NCBI GenBank assembly: GCA_013397795.1
Contig: VZTJ01004774.1
Coordinates: forward strand, 73,960 to 137,959
Direction: 5' to 3'
Origin: Orthonyx spaldingii
Lineage: Eukaryota > Chordata > Aves > Passeriformes > Orthonychidae
Length of the DNA: 64,000 nt
The notes under the pieces were generated by a model. The model worked only from the letters and a program-made list of their open reading frames with translations, ran no database searches and was not told the origin of the DNA. The number at the start of each line of letters is the position of its first letter. The stretch's first letter is position 1. The translations under genes were made by a program, and so were the position numbers. This document shows positions 26,043-38,000 of this stretch, piece by piece.

Positions 26043-27477
26043 GATTGCGTTCAGAATACTTTTATATAGTCAAAAAAAGAGTGATGCTAAAAAAATTCTA
26101 TAATGATAATCTATGTTTATGCCCTTTCACTTACTGATATTCATTCTCTTGTCAGGACTGTGAAATCAAGACTTTTCTTAACATATAGAACAGGAAGACC
26201 CATTTGGTATCCAAGACGAAACCCAGATGAGTGTTAAGATTGACAGTGTTTTCACCCTTGTAATTAGCTATTCACACAAATGAGGGTTTAGTTTGCACTT
26301 ATGCTTGAAACATGGCACCTCTTCATACAGAGAGCATCATTCACATGTTAACATTTTCACTTTTGTTTTTTGTTGGCAAGTAAACCAGCATGCTTACTAC
26401 TGAGTTCTGTTAGCTGTATATTTTGCTATATACTTTTCACTATTTATTAGTATTTTATTAAAAAAATTTTTAATGTCAGCAAAGCATGAACAAGAACTAT
26501 GTGATGCTCCTCTCCTTTGCCCTGCTCTGGAGAAGGAGCTCATCTGCCTGAAGTCGCTCTGCTGATTCCAAGTGAATAATTTCCCTCAGCACAGTGCTGG
26601 GGCACTGCTTTCCAATATCTTTTTCTTTAAGGGTAAAGAGCCCCCTCCCTCCCTTGCTGAGGGAAGGATGGGTGGCCTCAGTACAACAGAATATGTACCG
26701 TGCTGCTGAGCTTATTTGCAGTCTTTTTCTTGGTTGTGTACTGACTCAATAATGTCTGGAGGAAGGGCACAGAACTAGGAAGCCTTATGGCAATACAGCA
26801 ACGGTTGCCAGAAATTCATCAAGGATTTTGATGGGTTCTGAACAAGTCTGTTCATTCTAAATTGAGGAATAAAAGACTCAGTGATAGAAGAGAAGGCAAA
26901 AGGACAGCTAAAACATCTCTGTTTTGCTGGAGCTGAGATGTGACTGATTTGCTCATACACACTAAGGGTTTAAACAGAAAAAAACCCAAAATTAAACATC
27001 CTAAATGGACTGTGCTCATTATGTACTTAGGCTAGACAACACACTGCCACAAGAAGTGGATTTCCAAAATGTGTGTTTGGAAAAAGGAATTGATATTCAT
27101 ATCAGAGTTACCATAGTTAATTATAGTAATGCTTTTGGGTCATGCTTCAGGGCTCTTAGAATTCAGCAACTGTTAGAGAACAGGCTGAGATTTAATAAGG
27201 GTAATCTCTTTTTAACCTTCATGTACAGACTTTAGGGGTCTCTCTTCATCAAAGTCTAATGCCAGAAAATGTATGTGAGATAAGAAGAATCTTAGGTCTA
27301 AACAAATACCAAAAATTACTATGTTCTCTGCTGTGAACTATATGTCTATGTGGTCCTTCATCTTATGGGAATGAATGGCTCTTGGAAATTCATTTAATCT
27401 CTTTTCTAATTCCTGGTCTCTTTTCTAATTTCTTATAAGTCTAGAATGAAAAAGGAATGAAAAAAGGATAAGGAAAA

Positions 27478-27499
27478 CTTGATCACTCAAGTGATCAAG
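27478..27499. repeat. Perfect 10-bp inverted repeat with 2-bp spacer
   Basis: CTTGATCACT at 27478-27487 is the exact reverse complement of AGTGATCAAG at 27490-27499, separated by CA. No T-run or gene end accompanies it, so it is not a terminator. Its role is unknown. Confidence 0.8.
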
Positions 27500-30400
27500 C
27501 AATAGAGGTAACAATAAATATGGTCTTTTGTATCTAACAAATTAATTAATATTGTTTATCTCTTTAGAAACAATTGCATCCACAATGGACAAGAGGACAA
27601 CTATCAGGCTAAATTAACATAAAGATTACATATAAAATCATTGGGGGAAAAAAAGGAGAACAGACTAATGGTGGAGAAAAGGCACAGGGAAGCCCTAAAG
27701 GCAAACAATAGAATTAATAAATATGGTAAATGCAAACCACCTAAGCAAAAATAAAAATAATGATTGGAGAAATAACAGTAAAATAGGAAAATCATTTTTC
27801 TATACTGAAACTCCATGTCCTCAGCTCTTTGTCCCCAGGGACTCCAAGCACGAGGATGCCTTTGCACCCAAGTAGTAAAATATCCAGAGAAGCAAACTGA
27901 GACTGCTGTTCATCTCTCTTACAGGAGTAGAGTGCTGCTTTCCTCTCTGCTCCCACATTGATGCAATACCATCACCACACCTCAGAGAGGACATCTGAAT
28001 GAGGAAACACACTTGGGGCCAGGCCAGGGGAACATTAAGATATATAGCAATGAGATAGCTGTGGGCTGTGACACGGTGGTTTACAGCTGCCCAAGGCAGC
28101 AGCAAGAAGCATCTCTAATACAAATCAAGGTGTGAAGCAATTCAGTGTTTCAAGGACACAGGCGTACATTAGTGCAGGTCAGAAAAGTGGAACTAAACCA
28201 CCACATCCCTATGGGGAGGAAAAGGTATTTATTATATTTCAAAGTCCTTTGCTCAACTTGTTGGGGGACACCTCACTGTACCACACTGAGGCAGAAACAA
28301 TAAACCTGTAGTGTAACAGGTTAAAATGAAGTTGCAGCTGCGAAGTACCTTGAAATAGTGAAGGAAAACAAAATTAGAGAATTCTTCCAGTGAGTTAGCA
28401 CAAAAATTCCATGTTTATTTTCAATCCCAGCCACAGTTAAATGTTGAAATACTTGTTCGGTATACTCTCTCACTGTATTTGCAACAGAAAAACTGCATTT
28501 AAATTTCAGAAGCTGATCCTTTTCCACATTGATGTACAAAGAAGGGAGGAACAGATCATTGCCAGACACTTAAAAGAGAGAAATGCCTATTTAGTGAAAA
28601 GCTGAAAGAAAATACTGTCTTTCAGTTAAATACTTTTTTCATCAGTTAATTTCTTTTAAAGTATCTTAATTATTTCTCTTTTTTGGCATTTTATTTATCC
28701 AGAATCAAATTTATCTTTGTGCAGTAACACATTAGGAACTATGAAGGTTAAGTTTGTAGCTGATTCTTAAATCACTTTTCCTATATAAAGCATGTAAATT
28801 CACACCTTTTCTTCTGTAAGAGCAAAGACACATTTATCATATTTGATTCTAGCTATACATAAACAAAGGTTAAATAAAGCTTTAGCACACAAGATTTTAT
28901 CAAGGCAAAGGTTTTTTGACCATACGCCTACAATTTAAACATCTGACTTACATGAAAATGAATTATTCAGTTTCTCTGGAATAGAAAAGGAAGCACAGTT
29001 AGGTCTAGATTGATTTTATCAGACTGTGAACTGGCTGTGGTGTAAATTGAGAAATACTTGAGCTATATTGGGCTGAAGAGGAACAGAAAAATGTTTATGC
29101 TGTGCTGCATTACCTCCACATGCTACATAGACAGCAGTGTTACTGACCTTTTGTTTTTCTTCCCTGCCCTCTGTCTATCCTCTTCTAGCTCACACCACCA
29201 TTGCCTCAGATAAACAGTAATTAGTACCATCACTCTTGCCTCAATATATCACCGGTAAGATATTTGAGAAGGCAATCAGCTCAGCCGGAGAAAATATAAC
29301 AATGGGAAATATATTTGTGCTTAGAAAATGGAAACATTACAGTTATACTTGGGACCTGGACACACAAGTGCTTGTCTAGCTGACTGAGCACCCTTTTTCC
29401 CTAATTGCTTGTAGATACAATCATTTGCAGATATAAACTGGGTTATGTGCATGTAGTAGCTGTGTGCATGGAATTCACAGCAATATTCACAGCATTCACC
29501 TCTGGGAAGTGGTCCCTTATGGTTTTAGTCAGGAACATATGTTTTAAGTACATAGTCTGAATAGAGATTTGTTATTTTACTTTGAGTTTGAAAAAGAAAA
29601 TTGTTTCCTCCCATGCTTGTCTCAGAATTTAGAATTACATCAATGGGAAGGGCACAAGTGCAGAGAGTGAAAGTTGCTGAGCTCTCAGTGTATTTCTCAT
29701 TGTACATCTGACTCACCATGGAAACTTGAGTGATAGCTCCTCTATCTATGAAACACTCCCTGAACTAGCAGGCATTGAAGCTAAATTTCAGTTCATACAA
29801 TGCTGTAAAATCTATTTGCCGTGTGCTGTAAGAAGTGCAAGGTAACTTTCACAAGCACAGAAAGAAAAATAAAGTAGATTTCTCTGGCACAGCTCAATCC
29901 ATGATGCTTTGAGTACTTTTTCCAGCCGCAGATGGAATTTTACCATTTTAATAGTTTTTATTCAGTAATGTTACTTTTGTGCATAAACAGTCATTAACTT
30001 TTCATCAGTGTCTTTATGGGTTAAACAGTCCCTAAGTACACATTGACAGCACAGATCATTATGGACCCTTATCACTTAAAATGGAAGAGGGCAAAGGTTG
30101 TGTGAGTGTGTATACTTCTCCTTACTCGCTCTCTTTCACAAACTGTAAGGTTTAATAGCAGTTAACACTAAACCACAGCACTTCTAAATAACTATAGCCC
30201 TGCCAATTCTAACTGGTATTCCAATTAGTCTGACAATTTTACTAATTAAAAACATTAAACTTTTAACAAAGGCTGTCTCTTTTGTGTTGTGCTTGGCAAA
30301 ATGGAATTGAGGGTATAAGGAAGCCTGAACCTCTACTTCCAAGAATTGCTGATGATTAAAGAAAAAAAATATTTGGGGAGCATGTAGAAATATTTAGATA

Positions 30401-33400
30401 TGGTAATTAAATAAGAAGCACAGGCTATTTGAATTATAGAATATTGTAAATGATAGAGAAATGGATAAAAAACATGAAAACTGCAAATTCACATTACATG
30501 GCTGAAAGAGGTTTGCCTTTTGGAAATAATGATTTAAGCCAGGTGCCATAAGGGATTTCAGTACATCAGGTAAACTGAGACATTCCTTTGTTTGAAGAAA
30601 GATCATTTTTCTAAATTTTCTTTACTTCAGATATGAAACAAAAGCAAAGAAAAAAGGTATGTTCCACAATGTAAAATTTTCAGTGAATATTTGTTTCAAA
30701 TCCATCATTTTTTAAAAAATTGCTCTGGCTTTGATTTTATGTATTATATGCTATTTTCAAAAGAAGCATCCTTTCAAATCCCTTTGGAGTGATTTAAAGA
30801 TCTTACTTTACTTAAGTACCTTATTTTTGGAATGAAATTTCATTACAGTGCCCTTAAAATACAAAGTTTTTTGCCAAAAAATAAACACGCTCTTCTGAAA
30901 GAAAATAATTTCTTTTTTCGCCACTTTATGTTACAAGGTTGAACTGCAAATATCTTCAATATCTTCTTCATAATCAAGATTTCTGTTTCTATATGAGTAA
31001 GAGCACTTGCACAGAGTCTCTGCAAAAAAATCTTAGTAATGTTAACTTGTGACACAAGAACCAAATGAATAACAGAGAAAAAATAGAAAGCAATATTTAC
31101 TCCAAACCCCACCAACCTGAGCATCACAGATTTCATTCTTCCAGCACCCAGCCTTCAAGACATAGTGCAGGAACTATGAATCTCTCAGGATTTGGTCTCA
31201 TGCAGTAATGCCAAGTATGTTTCCTACATTGCCTCACCAAATCATTACTGCACTGCCTGTATTCACACTTTTTAAGGATTTAGAGATACTGGGAGAGATG
31301 GCTATTCTAGTCACCATCTGCTGACATCAGCTGTCTTCAAAATTCATAGCAAAATACCCTTTTGAGAGAAATTTTACTTAGATGGCTTTACATAGCAAGA
31401 TGTCTTACAGGTCGAAAGGCAGAATACAGACGCCAGCATGCCTCTCTAGTCAGAAAGCGCACTTCAACTCAAGTCATACATAAAATTCCTGAACACAAGA
31501 ATGAAACCCTGAACATACGATAGTACACTCTTCAGAATGCATGCTTTTGAACTATTTGTTAAGTGCGATTTTTTTTCTCTCCTGGACACACTGCAGTAAT
31601 GAGACTTGAACTGCTATATGTATTTGTCAAAAAATAGCAACTGAATTAAATATGATCAGAAAGAAACCAAAATAAAGCCAGATACATCAGATACATATTG
31701 TCTAGCAATGTCATGGGAATAAAAAAAAAAAAGGATTTCTAACTTGCAAAAATATATGCATATTCAGTACTGTTTCTGCTGACCACTGAGTGTTTCAGCA
31801 TTTTGCAAACTATGCCCTGTATGAACTTTTCCCAGCACTTTAAGAGCTTAAAGAGGCAGCCTCACAGTAAGGCCACATGAAGCAAGTAGAGAGCTAATAT
31901 GGCAACTACCACAACAGAGGGGAAACACAAGCAGAGTTCAGGTTCAGCAAGCCACACTCCCTTCTTAGGAAAGGGATTTTGCCCTGAAAAGAAGGCTTTT
32001 TGCCAAACTTCTGGGTGCATTCTGGCCACAGTTGTTTTAAACTATTTGGAGATTCAAACTAGTCCTCAGCCAGCCAAAGCACTGAAATGAAAACTTCAGG
32101 CTGCTAAAAGATATGCAATTTCCTTTGCACGTCTTGTTAGGTGAGACCACTTTACAGAGTGGTTACCTTCAAAACCAACACTGTGTACTCAAACTGTGGC
32201 ATGAAGTGCTGATTTTCATGATGACTGGTGGACAACAAAGCTGGCAAGCTGTAGGGCTTACACAACTCCTTAGAGATTGCTCAGACATAAGGGATGTTTA
32301 TTACAGAAAATGCTGTTTACTTCATCTTGTACTTAAGTGCATGATAACCTCACCTCTCTGTACAGCAGATCACAACTTCATGTTGATTTTGGAAAACTTG
32401 ATTGACTGTTTGGACAATGCTGTTTCTGAGAAGGTGTCCATGTATTTTATAAAAAAACCTCTATGCAGTGTAAGCAAAATCCCCTCTTGACTCTACTTCT
32501 TTAATTGTATACTTGAATAGATGGGAATTGAATTTGTTAGTCTAAGAATCTAAGAAATTTACATCTTACAACACCAGTGTGTATGCTTGTTCAGCAAATT
32601 TGGTGAAAAACACATTAAAATGGGTTTTTATAAAGATGAGAAACAACAGTTACTCTAAAAGTAGATCTGCAGCTAGAAGCAACAGAATTGTTCATTCATC
32701 ACTGAAAAAAATGTTCTTTAAACATCAGTTTTTCCAAAATTATTTTGGGAAAATATCATTACAGACCTATCTGAATTCAGCACCATTTTACAGCTAAGAT
32801 GAAATTAGCTGTGCCTTTCACTTTCTCAAAAGCTTGGGGATAAAATCCAGAAAACAATTTTATAAATTCCTGTTCTATTTGCAGTCAAATTCAATTGCTG
32901 AATCTCCAGGACTGTCAGGGGAAAATTGATCCTGTGGGTAAAAGACCTCAAAATGTCCAGTTTGTCTTGAGGTAAAATGAGGTGCTCAAGGTCCTCCAAA
33001 GTATATTGCTGTCCACCTTCCACTGCTTTCAAATCAGTGAAAGATCCATATAGTTTTGTGTAACAAGAAATAGCAGGAAGGCTAGATTCAGTAACTGCAC
33101 ACATCATCTAATCTCTCTGAAAAACAATTTCTGGAGTGTTTGTGTTTATCAAATAGACTTTAGACTCTTCATTAATCTAACACTTGCATCGAGCATTTTA
33201 AATCAGTGGAAAAGGTTCAGGATCAATGCTGTAAGATCCTTATGCCTCCCTTTTCCTCCTAGAAAGTGGCATTTCCCTGCTTCATTCCTATAAACATTTA
33301 ATTCTGGCACTAGCTTAGGTTTGCTTATTTTGCTTTTTGCTTTTTTATCCAAAATTACCTCATTTTGTTCCATAAGGAAAGATCTTTAGTAAGGTCTTTA

Positions 33401-34289
33401 AGTACATGCATTATCACATGTCGCAGATGCTGTTTGGAAATCGTGGATGCTAGGAGCAGTTCAAAAGTGTAACACAGATTTGAGAAATGTAAAGGAGGCC
33501 ATAGTTCATTGACAGCTTGGGATGCCTGATTGCACAGCTTTTCTGCTTTTTGAATGAAAATTTACTTATCTTAGTCAGGCCAGTATCTCAGGAAAAGTCC
33601 TGTCCAAAAAGGGTTATAAATTCAGATAATAAAATGCAAGCCGAAAGGAGCATATATTTCCATTACAGTAAGCCTGAGTCAACCTGCTCAACATTTAATA
33701 TTATTTCCTAAAAAGAAGCACCTCTGCTGAGCTGTTATAAAACTACCTGCATACTTGTGCATACATAGAACGGAAGTTTCATGGGCAATTGTAGCTCTGG
33801 CATTTACTTCTGTCAGCTACTTGTCTTCTCACCTTTAAAAATGTGCATTCAAAACAGGCTTAAATTTGGGGGTTTTAGCTTTTATTTATTTATTTTCCTA
33901 AGGTGTTCTTGCATGTAAGAAGAAGGAAATTATGATTTCTACATAGGAGCTTACAAGTCCACCTGGACTTAGTGAAGTTTTATGGAGCTAAAGAATTCAC
34001 TTCTCTAGCCTGAGGGCTTTCTCCCTGCTGAGTTTCAACGGTCTGCTGCAAATAATAAAAGTGTCAGACTTTCTTATAAAGTTTGCAAGGAACACTGACA
34101 AAGTTGCCCTTACAAAACATCCGGTAATTTCCTGTGACGGAACTGTCCAACAGAAGCTAATGCTTCTGTTAGGTTTTACTTTACACTTCTGCCAAGTCAT
34201 CATTAATTCAGCTTCTTGGTTTCTTTGCATTTTAAGACCAATTACTAGAGAGATGCCTCTACCCGAATTAAAGTGCAAATGAGACCATA

Positions 34290-35030
34290 TGTCAAAGTCA
34301 ATAGTACGGATTTTATTTAACAGTAAATGTGTGTGAGAGAGAAAGAAATAAGAAAGGGGGAGAGGGATTGGAAGGGAGAAAGAGAGTGAAAGACAGTTAC
34401 TACCTCATGGATCCAGACTGTGTCCCGTTGCCCTTCTTCTGGTCTTCTCGGTGAAGGGGTCCCACAAAAGAAAGTTCAGTGGTTAATGTACATTCAGGTA
34501 TACATGGCAATGCGCAAGCACCTCCCCTGTGGTGGACGGGAGAGTTTTACACTGTCTTTTGCAGCACTGAGGATCTGTTGCGATGCTGTGTATCACGTAC
34601 ACTTCCCTGGTGGAAGGCCTCAGAAATGTGTCTGTGGGCTATGGCCTCCTCCCCGCCAGACCCAGGCAGAGCTGATTTTCAGAACAGCTACTGGGTTTGG
34701 CTTTTTTAGTGGATGCATTCTTCTCCTGCAGCCTTGTTTATTTCTCCTTAGACCTGAGATAATTGGACAAAGGTAACACCTTTAACTTATCTGAAATTCC
34801 CATCAGGTGGCTTAACTCACAGTCCAGATTCCAGGAACCCAGGAGGCATATTGGGAATAGGTGGGACAGGTAGAGGGGACAGGTAGGGGGGATGGGTAGG
34901 GAGGAGAGATGGGGCTGAGCTTGGGTAGTTGCAGATGAGCAGTTGCTTATTTATACTGTTTGCTACAGTGGGCAAAGTCCTTCAGTGATCTTAACAGTAT
35001 TTAAGGTAATTGTGACCTTTAAGACTCTTA
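34290..35030 (-). mobile_element. LTR-like retroelement block on the - strand
   Basis: On the - strand this block has LTR architecture. A TATAAATA-like box lies at about 34950-34960, and an AATAAA signal lies at 34312-34317, close to the proposed 3' end near 34290. Between them are 'gtggtggacgggagagtttt' and a G-rich 'ggtaggggggatgggtaggg' stretch (given in + orientation), which I recognise from passerine LTR repeats. A purine-rich run at 34331-34395 lies near the AATAAA. Both outer boundaries are approximate and no flanking duplication was found, so the insertion is probably old. Its 118-codon open frame (34420-34776) shows no protein motif. Confidence 0.55.
34312..34317 (-). promoter_or_regulatory. 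Polyadenylation signal of the - strand LTR
   Basis: TTTATT on the + strand reads AATAAA on the - strand. It lies about 20 bases from the proposed LTR 3' end, as expected for an R/U5 polyadenylation signal. Confidence 0.4.
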
Positions 35031-38000
35031 CATTGCATATTGCATTTAATTTATAAAATGCATATATATATAACTATATATACACATATACATATACATG
35101 ACTTTAAGTCCTAAGCAAACTGCTCATCTTGTGGCATGTGCTTTCTGTAAGGCCTCTCTGTGCTTCTGTATCAGTGCTGTAGCCATGTGCTCAGAGCTCC
35201 CACCACTTCCTAGAGAGGCTCTTGCCCCAGCACGACCTCACCATGTAGATTGCAGCACATCATCACCCCATGTGGGATGGATAACCCTGTCACAGGGAGA
35301 ATACTGCAGAAAGGGAGAAAAGAGTATTGGGAACACCTGTGCAGGTGATCTAGGGAGACTATCTCATCAGGCACCTCTTGCTGAGGGAGATTTGTGGTGG
35401 GGAGAAGAAAGCAGCCCATTAGCTTTAGAGCCATTCCAAGCAAGTCTATGGAAGAAAAAGCATACATCGTAGCTCTGGGGTCTTCTTGGGGAAGGGGAAG
35501 CAGTGCAGGTCTCTTCTGGGGTCACACACACCCACACTATTGATGTCTAAAGATGTTAGCTTTTTATATTTTTCCTATATTTGCAACTTTGTAGATTGTT
35601 AATGCATGGCTATATATCTCCTGGGTTTTTTTCTTACCCTTTTACTTAGATATTAGAACAATAAGCTAACCCTTCTAATGCACACTTGGAATTCTGTTTA
35701 GTCATATTTTTAAGAAGAAGAAGCCTGACAAGGACATTTTGTTTTCCACTAGAACTTAGAAGACATAACAAGAAATACGGCAAAGAACTCCTGGAACAAC
35801 TCCAGTGGGGCAGAACCCAGAGGAAATTACCTAACCAACTGCTCTTCTAATTGGACAATATTTATTAAATATGCTAATTTGTTAAACTTGTAAAAATTGT
35901 AGAAATCTGATGTCAGATGTGCCCATGACAATGGGGGCACCTGGAAGCTTTCAGTAAAGACTTGCTTTTTATCTCACTATTTTTACACTGTTGCAAGTTT
36001 TTTTAAATTTGATTTTAGGCAACATTCTGTCTACTAAAAGGGACTAGCTGCAAGGTCCATGAAAAAATATGTATTGATGAGAGCAGAAAATCTCAAAATG
36101 GAAAGACAGAGGAAGCACACCTGTGAATCACTATAGGCATCAGCAGGAGAAAAGGAGGAAAGACATCATCACTGACTACCTGTTTGACAGAGATTGCCCT
36201 TAAAGAATGAATGGTGGTGAGCCGTGTCAGGGTGTGTTCTACAGGCAAGTGTCCCTGCTGCAGCTTCTAAATGTTTACGAACTTACTGATCTCAGACCAT
36301 CCTCAAGGTAGGGTAGCAGAGAATGTGACAACTCCAGTCACCAGGTATGAATGAAAAAAATCCATTTCTCATATGTGCCGTAGGGCTGCTTCACACCACA
36401 AAGCAACAACAGTGATCTTAACACCCTGCAGTTTTAAGAAGTGACATAGCTACATGACTGGTCTGACTAGAATATTTTACCCCAGAGAGAGAAGTACCTT
36501 AAATCCCGTATTCCTGCAAAGTACACATCACCTCTTGATCTGGTACTAAAACTTTCAGGCTATATTGTGCCTTTACTTTTCTAGGTGAAAGGTATTTTAC
36601 CGATTTAAAAAAATAAATGTATTTTCCATTTTAAGATTATTTGGTTTCACCATCTCTCAACTCCTTTATATTAGTGTGAGCCACGGGTAACTCAAAATTA
36701 ATAACATTATCCCAAATTTATGTTGTATTTACATGAGATCTATTCTAGTCATGTGTTTCGGAAATCTTAGAGTAATTGCTGGTCACAAACTAATTTTTGG
36801 TTAACCATAAGCAATTACAGTTAGTGACCATTTTCAGATTCTACATTCGTGTTTTGCTCAAACAACTCCCATTAAAATAGAGTAACTAACCCCTTTACAG
36901 CTCTTTCTTATTTGTGTCTAACAGCCTATTCAAAACATGAAACTAAGGATGTCTGATTAGAGCAAGAAGTACATCCTTATTAAAAGGGGCTTAATGCAAA
37001 AAACACTTATATTCTGCCACATTAGCAGATAGGTTAAAAATTATATTTTCAGGCTGAACCAAATCCTCTTGAGCTAATGGAGTTTATTTCTCTGAAGCCA
37101 GAGGTCCTTATTGGTGTCTACTAATCTCTCCTGGGAGAAGGACATATATTGTCTTATCACTGGTGGAAGAGTGCTTAGTCAACTTGATGGGAACGGCAAG
37201 TTCCCCTCACAAAGAAGTCCACAGTCTACAGCAGCATACTGGGGACATGGAGAGGCAGAAGAGCGACAGGTCTTCACAGACAGGGAGAAACCTCACTTCA
37301 GTCCCATGGTGTGCTAGCTGCACACAGGATAGGCAGCTGGCATGCAACATGTATATGGCGCATTGGTCTGGCTCTTTCCCCAGCAGTTCCTTTTGTAGAG
37401 ATACAGTCTAGCCTTCATCAGAAAGCTCCAGTTCTGACCAGTCTGAAAGTCACTGAGGCTGACAGACCAGGGTCCCTGCCCAAGATACTATCCTCTTTTG
37501 ACTATTTTTGTAAAACAGTGTCATTTAAATAAATAAATAAATAAACCACAAACCCCAAAACAAACAAAACCCAAAATAACCAACCAACCAAAACACCAAA
37601 AGCACACACAAAACTACGGCCAAACAGGTGTTCCCACCTCCTCCTTAACGTTAAACTCAGCAGGAGACTTCAGCCACTGTTTTCTACACTCTTAGCCATG
37701 TATTTGTCCCTTGTGGTCTGACTTGATAGTTTAGAATGCACTAGACATACATTTTCCCCCAGTCTCACTCATAAGGCAACAACTGCTCTGGTGTTTTGGC
37801 TGTGCATACAGGTGCTATGGCAGGAAGGCAAACTCATGTCAGGTCATGAGTGTGGAAGAGGGAGTTCAGTATTGCATGATTGCCACTGTGTTTATGTTAT
37901 AGTGATGTCTAGTGTGTACATTAAAAAGATGAGGAAACAAATAAAAGAAAAAGATTTAGCTATCTTCCCCTTCTGAACAGTTTACTGTTGCCCACGAGGT

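Larger units (their letters stand above)
19782..34289. other. Gene desert upstream of NEUROD6
   Basis: There are about 14.5 kb with no supported gene. Contents seen are a C10 run at 23548-23557, a short CA repeat near 23627-23645, an octamer/homeodomain motif cluster at 23761-23815, candidate conserved non-coding sequence to about 24330, a pyrimidine tract at 25948-26042, a perfect 22-bp inverted repeat at 27478-27499, and a 14-bp direct repeat at 27398-27411 and 27417-27430. Open frames of up to 125 codons (for example 32113-32490 on + and 32826-33107 on -) have no recognised family. Confidence 0.6.
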
